From Candidatus Poribacteria bacterium (lineage in GTDB: Bacteria; Poribacteria; WGA-4E; WGA-3G), in assembly GCA_028821605.1 (NCBI GenBank), contig JAPPFM010000055.1, positions 124,001 to 188,000 of the forward strand: 64,000 nt of DNA, written 5' to 3'. This document shows, piece by piece, positions 1 to 7,123 of this stretch (within the stretch, counting starts at the first letter, position 1; the number at the start of each line of letters is the position of its first letter). The translations under genes were made by a program, and so were the position numbers. Below the pieces are notes generated by a model. It was not told the origin of the DNA. It saw only the letters and a program-made list of their open reading frames with translations, and did no database searches.

Positions 1-1190
1 CCAACCCAATTCGCCCCTGGGTATTGGTCTTTGAGTCCAATGCGTGCGGTGCGCAGATAGCCTTGATGGCCGGCGCGGAGTTTTTCAGGCTCGTTAATCC
101 GGATATACATATCAATTAGAGGTTCGTATCCCACACGTTCGACCCAGAGTGTGCCATCTGCACTCTGCCGAACTTTTTCATCGCTCGAAGATATGCTCGG
201 TAGGAGATATGCCTGATTGTGTGCCTCCGCGAACGCGTCGTAGTCCATTAAATTCCGATCAATTTCATCAATAATCGGCCTGTGTTCCGGCCAGTCAGCA
301 ACACAGTAAAGTTTCGGGTGTCCCATCTGTTTTGCTAATGGAAAGCCGATTTGGTCCTCCAGCCGCCGTGTGCGTTCGTAGGTGCCTTCCAAGTAGTTTT
401 GATAGTTTGCGTTAAGCTCCGCATCATAGCTGTCGTCCGCATAGACAGCTATCTTGGTAGGATTAAACGCTTTAATTTGAGATATCAGTTGTGCCATTTC
501 GCTTTGGCGTTCCGGAGCGAGGACATCATCCATTCTATAGTTGAATCTATTGATTCCCGGATTTGTGAAAAATGCACTACCGAGAATCATGACTGTCGCT
601 TTCTCTCGCGGGTCTTCTCTTTTCCATTGCCCCTTTAATTTGTCTCCAAAATCGATGTCTATCGCACCGAAATTGCTTAGATTTCCGAGCAACTCCTCAA
701 TGCGCTCTGGTGCGATCTCCCCGACGATGTTGACAAAGGTGGCTTCTCCAGACCTTTTCGGGATGATGATAGCGAAGATCCCGTAAACTTTCTCTTCGTC
801 AAACAGTAGATTGATTTCCACCGTTTCACCCTTTTCCTCAATCTTGACGAGGACCTCCCACTCATCCTTTTTCAGTTTTTGCTTGAAATAGTTAACTAAT
901 TTCTTCTCATCAATAGTCGTTCTATCGTAGGTACGGACATAGATGCCGTCTAACATCTGAATCAACTCGACGACCTCTGGTTGATTGCTCACCGATTTGG
1001 TGACTAAATTGATGAGTTTTGCGGTTAAGTTAACCTCGACTTTTGCCTCAAGCGGCTCTGGGAAATCGAAGAGGATGAGTCCTTTTTTATCGGTTTTGTC
1101 CTGTTGTGCAACTGCTGAATGCGTCAGTGCCAACGATAAGACTAAAAACAGCAGTGTGAACAGTCGTATAAGGTGCTTTTGCAGTTTCAT
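1..1190 (-). CDS. DUF4252 / DUF5694-like fusion protein (3' part outside window)
   Basis: The reading frame is open from ATG at 1190 to the window edge (about 396 codons, no stop seen), so the C-terminus is missing. An AAAGGAG ribosome binding site precedes the ATG. A signal peptide (residues 1-29, ending AVA-Q) is followed by a DUF4252-like region (about 35-190) that resembles the next gene upstream: both have the pattern of a transcription-independent match 'YVRTYD', a central 'EWEVLVKI' and 'FVNIVGEI'. From about residue 205 the start 'VMILGSAFFTNPG' and 'DDVLAPERQ' match the DUF5694/TraB-like group of unknown function. Last gene of the ECF sigma operon visible here. Likely exported and envelope-stress related by context only. 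Domain names are from recall, not a search. Confidence 0.75.
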   Translation of the reverse strand, partial: MKLQKHLIRLFTLLFLVLSLALTHSAVAQQDKTDKKGLILFDFPEPLEAKVEVNLTAKLINLVTKSVSNQPEVVELIQMLDGIYVRTYDRTTIDEKKLVNYFKQKLKKDEWEVLVKIEEKGETVEINLLFDEEKVYGIFAIIIPKRSGEATFVNIVGEIAPERIEELLGNLSNFGAIDIDFGDKLKGQWKREDPREKATVMILGSAFFTNPGINRFNYRMDDVLAPERQSEMAQLISQIKAFNPTKIAVYADDSYDAELNANYQNYLEGTYERTRRLEDQIGFPLAKQMGHPKLYCVADWPEHRPIIDEIDRNLMDYDAFAEAHNQAYLLPSISSSDEKVRQSADGTLWVERVGYEPLIDMYIRINEPEKLRAGHQGYLRTARIGLKDQYPGANWV

Positions 1191-1212
1191 GGGTTTTACT
1201 CCTTTTGATGAC

Positions 1213-1231
1213 GGGCGGGGAAACCCCGCCC
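1213..1231 (-). repeat. GC palindrome between DUF4252 genes
   Basis: GGGCGGGG and CCCCGCCC form an 8-bp perfect stem around AAA. It lies in the 51-bp gap between the two DUF4252 genes, has no T-run on the operon strand, and belongs to the same short palindrome style seen at several other gene ends in the window. It could attenuate or stabilise the transcript rather than terminate it. Confidence 0.7.
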
Positions 1232-1241
1232 CTACGGGACT

Positions 1242-1928
1242 TTAATGGTCGGTTGTTGTGGCTTCTGGTTTCGGGGCACTGTCCAGCTTGTCAGAGTTAA
1301 TCCTTGCTACCCACTGTTGAGGCACGGAGGCGTTTGTCCAACTGCGAACGGCTTTAGAGATCGCCTCCTCCGAATTAGATTCCAGCAGTTGTCCAAATAG
1401 CGTACCGAGTTTCTGAAAATCAATCTCTCCATAGATATTTACGAAGTTTGAATTTCCGTCATCTGTGAACATAAGGAAGATGCCGTGTAGTATGCCCGGT
1501 TTTTCGTCGTAGAGCAGACTGAGATTAAATTTGTCCCTGATTTTGACGAGATGTTCCCACTTCTCGTTTTCAAGAATGCCACGATAATGGTCGACTATCC
1601 GGTTGAGGTCTTTCGTCTCTTTATCGTAGGTCCGGATGGAGGCACCTTTTAGCATTTCGGTATACGTCGCATATTCCGACAAATCTACCGATTTATCTCC
1701 GGCAAGTGTCGGGTTGCTTGCGACACCGAAACTGATAAAGAGGTCCAAGAGACTCTTATCCAAGTTAATTTCAACTTTGGGGACAGGGGCATCTGGCAGA
1801 TTCATTTCTATTTTACCACGGATTGTCTCTGTTACGTCGTTGTTCAGGGCATGCCCGTTGGTGAAGAAACAGCAGGCTATTAAAAAGGCTATACCTATTA
1901 AAAGGGCTGTAAGGGTGAATTTTTTCAT
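1242..1928 (-). CDS. DUF4252 domain protein
   Basis: This 228-residue protein has an N-terminal signal peptide or signal anchor (residues 1-27, hydrophobic LTALLIGIAFLIACCFF, with a possible lipobox-like Cys pair). The rest resembles DUF4252 proteins, whose function is unknown; they are often found in sigma/anti-sigma operons. Motifs shared with the next gene are 'IRTYDKET', 'EKWEHLVKI' and 'FVNIYGEIDF'. The start ATG overlaps the anti-sigma stop (ATGA) and has GAAGGAG upstream, so translation is probably coupled. Context suggests a secreted or periplasmic protein under control of the adjacent ECF sigma factor. Confidence 0.8.
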   Translation of the reverse strand: MKKFTLTALLIGIAFLIACCFFTNGHALNNDVTETIRGKIEMNLPDAPVPKVEINLDKSLLDLFISFGVASNPTLAGDKSVDLSEYATYTEMLKGASIRTYDKETKDLNRIVDHYRGILENEKWEHLVKIRDKFNLSLLYDEKPGILHGIFLMFTDDGNSNFVNIYGEIDFQKLGTLFGQLLESNSEEAISKAVRSWTNASVPQQWVARINSDKLDSAPKPEATTTDH

Positions 1929-2602
1929 GGGGTTTCTCCTTCTTGCTGTGAGCGTTGATGTTCTGGACCTAAAGTGTTCTGAGGGAACCTGTGAAGGCTA
2001 TCCAGACCTCTGTGAAATGCTGATGAAATACTGCTTTTCTGTTTCAAAGCACTGCGAGAGGCTTTCTCGATCTGCGCCAAAGGACGACCTGATGCCTCAT
2101 TAATCTGCACATCTGGGAGTTTCTCGCTAACGACATTGCCTGTTCGTTCCACGGCGTAATTCAACTTACCGAGTGCATAAGCCAAGTCACGTGAGGCTTG
2201 TTGCACTTTCAGGTGCTGTTGGTATTGATAGGTACCAAATAGGGCGATTCCAATGAGGCACGCCAACGCACCTGCCCGAGTGAGTACCGAAGTTAAATCA
2301 CCCGAGAAGGTGAACAGTTGGAATATCCGACTTAGCCACTTTGATTCCTTGTTGGGATGCGCGCGAACGTAAGCCTCAACCGCGTTGAAGATTTCCGGTG
2401 GTGGCTCTGGTTTCGGAAGTTCATGTAATGCTCCACTAATTGCTTGAGCGAAGCGAACTTCATCCTGACACATTGAACAGGATGCGATGTGTGCTTCTAC
2501 TGTCGCGTATGTGTCTGCATCCAATTCATTGTCAAGATACGCTTCTAAGGTATCCTGAACTTCCGTACAAGTTGGCTCTTGATGGGAGGTAAATTGGTTC
2601 AT
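1925..2602 (-). CDS. zinc-finger anti-sigma factor
   Basis: This 225-residue protein begins with a zf-HC2 (ZAS) anti-sigma domain: Cys12, His38, Cys42 and Cys45 fit the C...HxxxCxxC zinc site. A single membrane segment follows at about residues 112-130 (ACLIGIALFGTY). The C-terminal third is polar and outside the membrane, the usual sensor side. Its start overlaps the sigma gene by ATGA. The family binds and silences the cognate ECF sigma factor at the membrane until a signal releases it. The role is inferred from domain and position; the signal is unknown. Confidence 0.88.
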   Translation of the reverse strand: MNQFTSHQEPTCTEVQDTLEAYLDNELDADTYATVEAHIASCSMCQDEVRFAQAISGALHELPKPEPPPEIFNAVEAYVRAHPNKESKWLSRIFQLFTFSGDLTSVLTRAGALACLIGIALFGTYQYQQHLKVQQASRDLAYALGKLNYAVERTGNVVSEKLPDVQINEASGRPLAQIEKASRSALKQKSSISSAFHRGLDSLHRFPQNTLGPEHQRSQQEGETP

Positions 2603-3144
2603 TCGTCATTTCTCCAGTAAGGATGCAGTAGTTCCCGCAATTTCTTGCGAGCACGAAATGCTGTTGATTTCACAGTACCTTCAGGTTGTTCTAAGACTTC
2701 TGCAATCTCTTTGAAACTCATGCCGTTCAATTCCCGCATAATTATCACTGAGCGCATATCTGGCGGCAATTTTTTAATGGCACAATGGACGGACTCTTTG
2801 AGTTCTTGCTCAATCACAATTTCATCTGGTGTCGGATTTGACCGATCAGAATGTGCATTCATTAAAGTTTCGAGTTCTGTTTCAACGTCTGTATCGTCTC
2901 TTTCTGTTAAATGCACCTGAAATTTGTGTCGCTTTAGCAAATTGAAACAGAGATTCTGCGCACATTTTAGCATCCATGAGCGTGCGGTCTTCGGACGCAA
3001 TTTGGAACGGTTTTCCCACGCCTTGATGAATGTCTCTTGTGTTATATCCTCTGCATCTTCTCGATTTTTGAGTAGATAGAGGGTGTGTTGATAAATTTGA
3101 GACTTGTGTTTATGGACAAGTTCAAGGAATTTATCTTCTGTCAT
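2599..3144 (-). CDS. ECF RNA polymerase sigma factor
   Basis: A 181-residue sigma-70 family protein with only regions 2 and 4. Region 2 carries 'DAEDITQETFIKAW' (about 31-44); region 4 carries 'LPPDMRSVIIMRELNGMSF' and a helix-turn-helix 'FKEIAEVLEQPEGTVKS' (about 125-165). Length is normal for ECF factors. GGAG lies 6-8 bases before ATG 3144. It is the first gene of an overlapping operon with the anti-sigma and DUF4252 genes. It directs RNA polymerase to a small regulon; the likely targets include its own operon. Confidence 0.93.
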   Translation of the reverse strand: MTEDKFLELVHKHKSQIYQHTLYLLKNREDAEDITQETFIKAWENRSKLRPKTARSWMLKCAQNLCFNLLKRHKFQVHLTERDDTDVETELETLMNAHSDRSNPTPDEIVIEQELKESVHCAIKKLPPDMRSVIIMRELNGMSFKEIAEVLEQPEGTVKSTAFRARKKLRELLHPYWRNDE

Positions 3145-3187
3145 GTTTCAACTCCGCGCATTTTGAGGTTGTCGTTACTACAAACGA

Positions 3188-3204
3188 GTTGCAAAAAAGT
3201 TGCA
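3188..3204 (-). promoter_or_regulatory. TGCAAC direct repeat upstream of ECF sigma operon
   Basis: On the minus strand TGCAAC occurs twice, separated by TTTTT, 44-60 bases upstream of the sigma start. The element followed about 15-17 bases later by GTAGTAACGAC could serve as the -35 region of an autoregulated ECF promoter or as an operator. There is no experimental support; the assignment rests on position and repeat structure. Confidence 0.35.
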
Positions 3205-3337
3205 CTTTTTTTCATTTAAAAATTTTCAGAGGGGTTTAAGTAGGGCTGTTTGTAGATAATTTCGGGTGATTGGACACCTAAAAATTGGCAGGGTTATATG
3301 AAGATTAAGAATTTAATAATGTTTAATTGTCTGAATC

Positions 3338-3370
3338 GCGGATTACGCGGATGGCGCGGATTACGCGGAT
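3338..3370. repeat. 15-bp tandem direct repeat
   Basis: GCGGATTACGCGGAT occurs at 3338-3352 and again at 3356-3370, separated by GGC. Each copy itself contains GCGGAT twice. It sits in the 575-bp gene-free spacer between the sigma operon and the MDR gene. Confidence 0.85.
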
Positions 3371-3413
3371 TTTAAACGTCTTTTCAATAGGCTTCCTTTC
3401 GTCCGGCAGTCCC

Positions 3414-3656
3414 GTAGGTTGGGTTGAGCGGAACCGAAAAGCGGAATATGGTGGTCCAAATACGCCTGAAATCCGACCTTGCCTTATCTCCACTCAACAA
3501 TCTAGCGAAACCCAACTTTATACCTTTACATCTCAAGAAAGCACACAGAAAAACGTTGGGTTTCACTCGGCATCTCTGCGATGGAGGATGTTCTGTCCAA
3601 ACATCGGTTTTCTTTGAGGTGTTAGCGTTTGGTCCTGCCCGTTCAACCCAACCTAC
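3414..3656. repeat. 243-bp inverted-repeat element (MITE-like)
   Basis: GTAGGTTGGGTTGA at 3414-3427 is perfectly inverted at 3643-3656, and a nested pair (GAAACCCAAC at 3507-3516, GTTGGGTTTC at 3555-3564) lies inside. No convincing gene is encoded: the overlapping ORFs on both strands are low-complexity reads of the repeat. The structure resembles a miniature inverted-repeat element or a composite of a dispersed palindrome. No target-site duplication was identified. Confidence 0.5.
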
Positions 3657-3718
3657 ACCGTTACAACGCAGGTTTTCTAAAATTGACAGTTATGGTACAC
3701 CGCAAAACCACACCGTTT

Positions 3719-4669
3719 TTATTCCCATTGGAATACGGTGCCTAACAGACGCATCGGTTCATCGCGAAGCCAATTATATATCTGTGGTGCTTCATCGACG
3801 CTCACCCGATGTCGAATCAACGGCGCAATCTTGACAGAACCTTGACGGAGCAGCCGACAGAGGTTTTCCAAATCATCACACGTAAAATGGCTGCACTGGA
3901 GGATACTGATCTCTTTACCTTGCCCGACATTAAAGGTGTAATTGACATCGAACCGTCCGGCGACTAAGAGGAGTCTGCCACGAGTTTTACACGCGTAGAT
4001 CATCGGTGTAACCATGTCTGGAACACCAGCGAAATCCATCACGGCATCAAATTCTCCGTCTTGAATCTGTTTCTCCCAACCGTCGTTACTTGTGTTAAGT
4101 ACATGTTCGGCTACGCCCAATTGGTGAATCTGTTCGAGTCGCGATTCTTCGATGTCACAGACGGTGACACGGGCACCCATCGCGTAGATGATCTGTGCCG
4201 CGAACATGCCGATGCAGCCCTGTCCGACAATAAGCACTTTTTCTCCGATGCGCGGATCGACGCGGCGACAACAGTGCATTGCGACACCGGAGATCCCGAA
4301 GAGGGCAGCCTCACCTGGGTCAACGTCCTCTGGCAATTTTAGTAGGAGGCCGTCTTCTGGGATAGTGAACCGCTCCACATGATTCACACTGGCATAGATG
4401 AGATCGCCAATCTGAAGTTGTGTTACATCCGGTCCTGTCTCAATAACTCTGCCCACGTTCTGGTATCCATCGGTAGTTGGCAGCCGATCATCGGAGGTTG
4501 AATAGTTACCACCGATCAATTGATTTCGCTCCGTACCGTTGGTAAGTCCCGTAAATACGGTTTGACATAGGACCTCGTTCCGGTTAGGCGATGCTGGCTC
4601 TTTCCAATCGTTGACAACAGCCTTTTCGCGCCGTTTATCTGGTAGTGATTTGACGACAAGTGCTCTCAC
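3719..4669 (-). CDS. MDR-superfamily dehydrogenase, apparently without zinc ligands
   Basis: This 316-residue protein is a medium-chain dehydrogenase/reductase. The GroES-like N-terminal domain spans about 1-120 and a Rossmann domain follows with 'VLIVGQGCIGMFAAQ' (about 144-158) and an acidic 'CDIEESR' end of beta-2, favouring NAD(H). The catalytic-zinc Cys is replaced ('VFTGLTNGTERN') and the four-Cys structural zinc loop is absent, as in the BchC/threonine-dehydrogenase-like offshoot of the family. Substrate unknown. The start is GTG at 4669 with AAGGAG 12 bases upstream; an alternative downstream start is not evident. It is transcribed away from the HpcH/RraA genes. Confidence 0.8.
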   Translation of the reverse strand: MRALVVKSLPDKRREKAVVNDWKEPASPNRNEVLCQTVFTGLTNGTERNQLIGGNYSTSDDRLPTTDGYQNVGRVIETGPDVTQLQIGDLIYASVNHVERFTIPEDGLLLKLPEDVDPGEAALFGISGVAMHCCRRVDPRIGEKVLIVGQGCIGMFAAQIIYAMGARVTVCDIEESRLEQIHQLGVAEHVLNTSNDGWEKQIQDGEFDAVMDFAGVPDMVTPMIYACKTRGRLLLVAGRFDVNYTFNVGQGKEISILQCSHFTCDDLENLCRLLRQGSVKIAPLIRHRVSVDEAPQIYNWLRDEPMRLLGTVFQWE

Positions 4670-4799
4670 AATACTGACAACTCCTTAAAGAAATTTTTTA
4701 ATGTATAATTCGTTTTTTAACCTATCTAATACTCTCGGATTTGTCAAGGAATTTCAAGATTTTTGATTTCTATCGCGGGCGGTTTCTTAAAAAATTAGG

Positions 4800-4828
4800 T
4801 TGACAGATTGTTGCATTTTCTATACAAT
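4800..4828 (+). promoter_or_regulatory. sigma-70 promoter for HpcH/RraA genes
   Basis: TTGACA (4800-4805), a 17-base spacer and TACAAT (4823-4828) form a near-consensus promoter, placing transcription start near 4835, about 78 bases before the HpcH ATG. Confidence 0.65.
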
Positions 4829-4912
4829 TTTTAAAGGACAAAATCGAAAATACTCGAAACCGTTTTTCATGTATTGCACGTTATATATTGTACGTTAGAA
4901 GGAGAAACCGTA

Positions 4913-5791
4913 ATGCCGAAACGCGTTAATAAAGCGATTGAATTGTTAGCAGATGACCTGCCTGTTTTCTATACCGGCAGTCACACAGGCGCGGAACTGA
5001 ATTATGACGCGGGCCGCGCGATGGCAAAAACTTGGGCAGACTATATCAATGTCGGCATGGAGCACGGGAGTTTCGATCTCTCCGGATTGGATAGTTTCAT
5101 GCGTGGTCTTGCTGATGGTGGTCCCACCAATAGCGGACATAAGACTCCGGCTGTCATTGTTGAATTACCGGTGGATGGCATCAGCGCGGATGTAATTCGT
5201 GCCAACGGTTGGCAGATGCGGCAACTCCTCGCGCGCGGTGTGCACGGCTTACTGCTTTGTCATGCCGAATCTCCAGAGGCGGTTAAAGCATTTGTCGAGG
5301 CGTGTCGTTATCCGTTCCAGACAATCGGTGTTGGTACGCAGTTGGATGTGGGGAGGCGCGGCTCTGCGGGGCAAGGCTCCGCTGCACCTATATGGGGCAT
5401 TTCCGCTAACGAATACCTTGATGTTGCCGATCCGTGGCCGTTGAATCCAGATGGCGAACTCCTGTTGGGTCTCAAATTTGAAAATAAGCGTGCATTGGCG
5501 AACGTTGAAATCACCGCGCAGGTTCCCGGAATTGGTTTTGCGGAGTGGGGACCGGGTGATATGAGTTTTTCGTTCGGCTATAAAAATCCGCCAAGCCCAC
5601 GTCCACAGGAATTAGAAGATGCTCGAAATCGCGTCTTTGCAGCATGCAAAGCGACTGGTATTAAATTTTTGGAGAGCGCGTCCCCTGATACAATTGAGGC
5701 GAGCATTGACGCTGGTGTGCGGATCACCGGTGGCGGCGAAGAAGCTGCACGCATCGGACGGGCATACGCCGGTAGAACAATGCCTGTCTAA
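4913..5791 (+). CDS. HpcH/HpaI aldolase/citrate lyase family protein
   Basis: A 292-residue TIM-barrel protein of the HpcH/HpaI family, which are metal-dependent class II aldolases cleaving or forming bonds next to pyruvate or acetyl-CoA. Family landmarks are 'VIVELPVDGISADVIR', the barrel strand 'GLLLCHAESPEAVKAFVEACRYP', a central 'VEITAQVPGIGFAEWGPGDM' that supplies the metal/pyruvate site, and the closing 'DAGVRITGGGEEAARIGR'. ATG 4913 is chosen because AGAAGGAG lies 9 bases upstream; an upstream in-frame ATG at 4874 has no such site. The next gene, also an aldolase-type protein, is 141 bases downstream. Substrate cannot be told from sequence. Confidence 0.85.
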   Translation: MPKRVNKAIELLADDLPVFYTGSHTGAELNYDAGRAMAKTWADYINVGMEHGSFDLSGLDSFMRGLADGGPTNSGHKTPAVIVELPVDGISADVIRANGWQMRQLLARGVHGLLLCHAESPEAVKAFVEACRYPFQTIGVGTQLDVGRRGSAGQGSAAPIWGISANEYLDVADPWPLNPDGELLLGLKFENKRALANVEITAQVPGIGFAEWGPGDMSFSFGYKNPPSPRPQELEDARNRVFAACKATGIKFLESASPDTIEASIDAGVRITGGGEEAARIGRAYAGRTMPV

Positions 5792-5793
5792 GT

Positions 5794-5824
5794 GGTTATC
5801 AGTTTTCAGTTTTCAGTTAAGAGG
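5794..5824. repeat. heptamer repeat, half element (R1)
   Basis: Four tandem heptamers (GGTTATC, AGTTTTC, AGTTTTC, AGTTAAG) followed by AGG match the left arms of the fuller elements at 59318 and 61417. The right arm is missing or degraded here. Confidence 0.7.
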
Positions 5825-5908
5825 TGTTCCTTAGTCCCAAACCTGTAGCTCGTAATGTAATGGAGAGCGGATATAAGGAACGCACCTAAAAGTCCAAACG
5901 CACGTCGT

Positions 5909-5932
5909 TTAACCGCAAGGAAAATTAGAAAA
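5909..5932 (+). promoter_or_regulatory. repeated start-proximal leader (copy 1)
   Basis: 24 bases ending directly at the rraA-like ATG, containing the ribosome binding core AACCGCAAGGAAAA, are identical to the bases directly before the murF start at 21828. A third copy with one mismatch over 22 bases precedes the ATG at 45680 on the minus strand. Confidence 0.8.
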
Positions 5933-6667
5933 ATGGCATTAACAGAACAGGAAATGTTGGCGGAACTGCGTAAATATGATACGCCTTCGATTACGAATGT
6001 GGTTGCTACCTATCCGGGAAACCCTCTCTGCCTTGGACTTTACAATCCGTGGACAGAAAATTGGTACACAGATACAACGATCCGTTGTATGTACCCTGAA
6101 CTCGGTGCTGTCGCTGGATACGCAGTGACGTGCGTTTACGGTGTACCCGATCCGAACTATTCTGAGCTTTCGTTTATGGATGTTATTGATGCGTTAGGTG
6201 CCTCCGAGCAACCGACAATCTTTGCATTTGAGCAGAAGTTTCCACCCGAATTAAAAAATAAAGTCGGCTTAGCGGGTGGCAACATGACAGCAGCAATGAA
6301 GTCAATAGGCTGCCTCGGAGCGATCTCGAATGGTCCGTCACGCGATATCGACGAGATCCGACCGATGGAGTTCCAGTATCTGTTAAGCGGCATCACACCT
6401 GGACACGGTGCGATGGCGGTTCAATCTGTCAATGTACCGGTCTCAATAGCGGGGATGGATGTCGCGCCGGGTGAGATTATCCACATGGATGAAAATGGTG
6501 CATGCAAGTTTCCCGCGGACAAACTGGAGGCGGTGCTCACGAATGTCAAGGCGTTACTTGAAGAGGAAGGCGATCGGATTGGGAAGCTGCTCTCAGGTCC
6601 GAAGACGGCGAAACAGGTCCGTGCAATCTTCGGTGGGCATTCTTATGCGGAAGATGAAGATGAGTAA
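5933..6667 (+). CDS. RraA family protein (aldolase/decarboxylase-like)
   Basis: This 244-residue protein belongs to the RraA / dimethylmenaquinone methyltransferase-like family. Many members are 4-hydroxy-4-methyl-2-oxoglutarate or related pyruvate aldolases rather than RNase E regulators. The signature 'GNMTAAMKSIGCLGAISNGPSRDIDEI' region (about 113-140) contains the glycine turn and the Arg-Asp pair that bind metal and pyruvate. A later 'GMDVAPGEIIHMDENGACKFP' is the typical closing strand. The start is fixed by the AAGGAAAA leader. Next to the HpcH gene, this suggests two pyruvate-type lyases in one catabolic unit; no substrate is claimed. Confidence 0.85.
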   Translation: MALTEQEMLAELRKYDTPSITNVVATYPGNPLCLGLYNPWTENWYTDTTIRCMYPELGAVAGYAVTCVYGVPDPNYSELSFMDVIDALGASEQPTIFAFEQKFPPELKNKVGLAGGNMTAAMKSIGCLGAISNGPSRDIDEIRPMEFQYLLSGITPGHGAMAVQSVNVPVSIAGMDVAPGEIIHMDENGACKFPADKLEAVLTNVKALLEEEGDRIGKLLSGPKTAKQVRAIFGGHSYAEDEDE

Positions 6668-7123
6668 TTCATTTTTTATGCATCTTGCAATACCGGTCTT
6701 GATGTAGCGATAAATTGTGACCGGGACAATCCGGAAAATAGCGAAAATCGTTTTGATATCTGAAACGAAATTTATGAGCGGATTTATAGTATCTTAGGCA
6801 TCACAAACCTATGTGTTGTCTGGTTTGAGTGAATTCAAAACATTTTCTGGGTAAGGGAATGTGCAGGGTAAATTCACTGCAAAAAAATATAAAATTGCTA
6901 TATAGATAGAAGTTGATATATAATAATATATAAGGAAATTTTTAAACGTAATTTTCCAATTTCTGTCTTAGATTGCAAGCATAAATTTTCTATCAAATTT
7001 CCCATCGTATTTCTTATATGTTTCGGTGTGGAAGCTGCTCGTAGGTCCGGATTGAGATGCGAACCACGCCGACCGAATTCCTTTAATAAAACCGAAAAAA
7101 ATCTAAATTCAACAGGACAAAAA
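6668..7123. other. 456-bp gene-free AT-rich spacer before tyrS
   Basis: No ORF with coding character was found. The segment 6890-6950 is very AT-rich (repeats of ATATA) and could hold a promoter for tyrS. I saw no T-box or other riboswitch architecture that I could defend. Confidence 0.5.

Noticed and set aside
3327-3617. ORFs on both strands in the 3.3-3.8 kb spacer
   Set aside because: They read through repeat DNA, overlap each other and have no family resemblance.
6668-7123. T-box leader for tyrS
   Set aside because: No T-box core sequence or specifier loop was seen; AT-rich DNA alone is insufficient.
7028-7123. N-terminal extension of tyrS from ATG-like start at 7028
   Set aside because: The extra 32 residues are not conserved and consist of leader-type repeat DNA.
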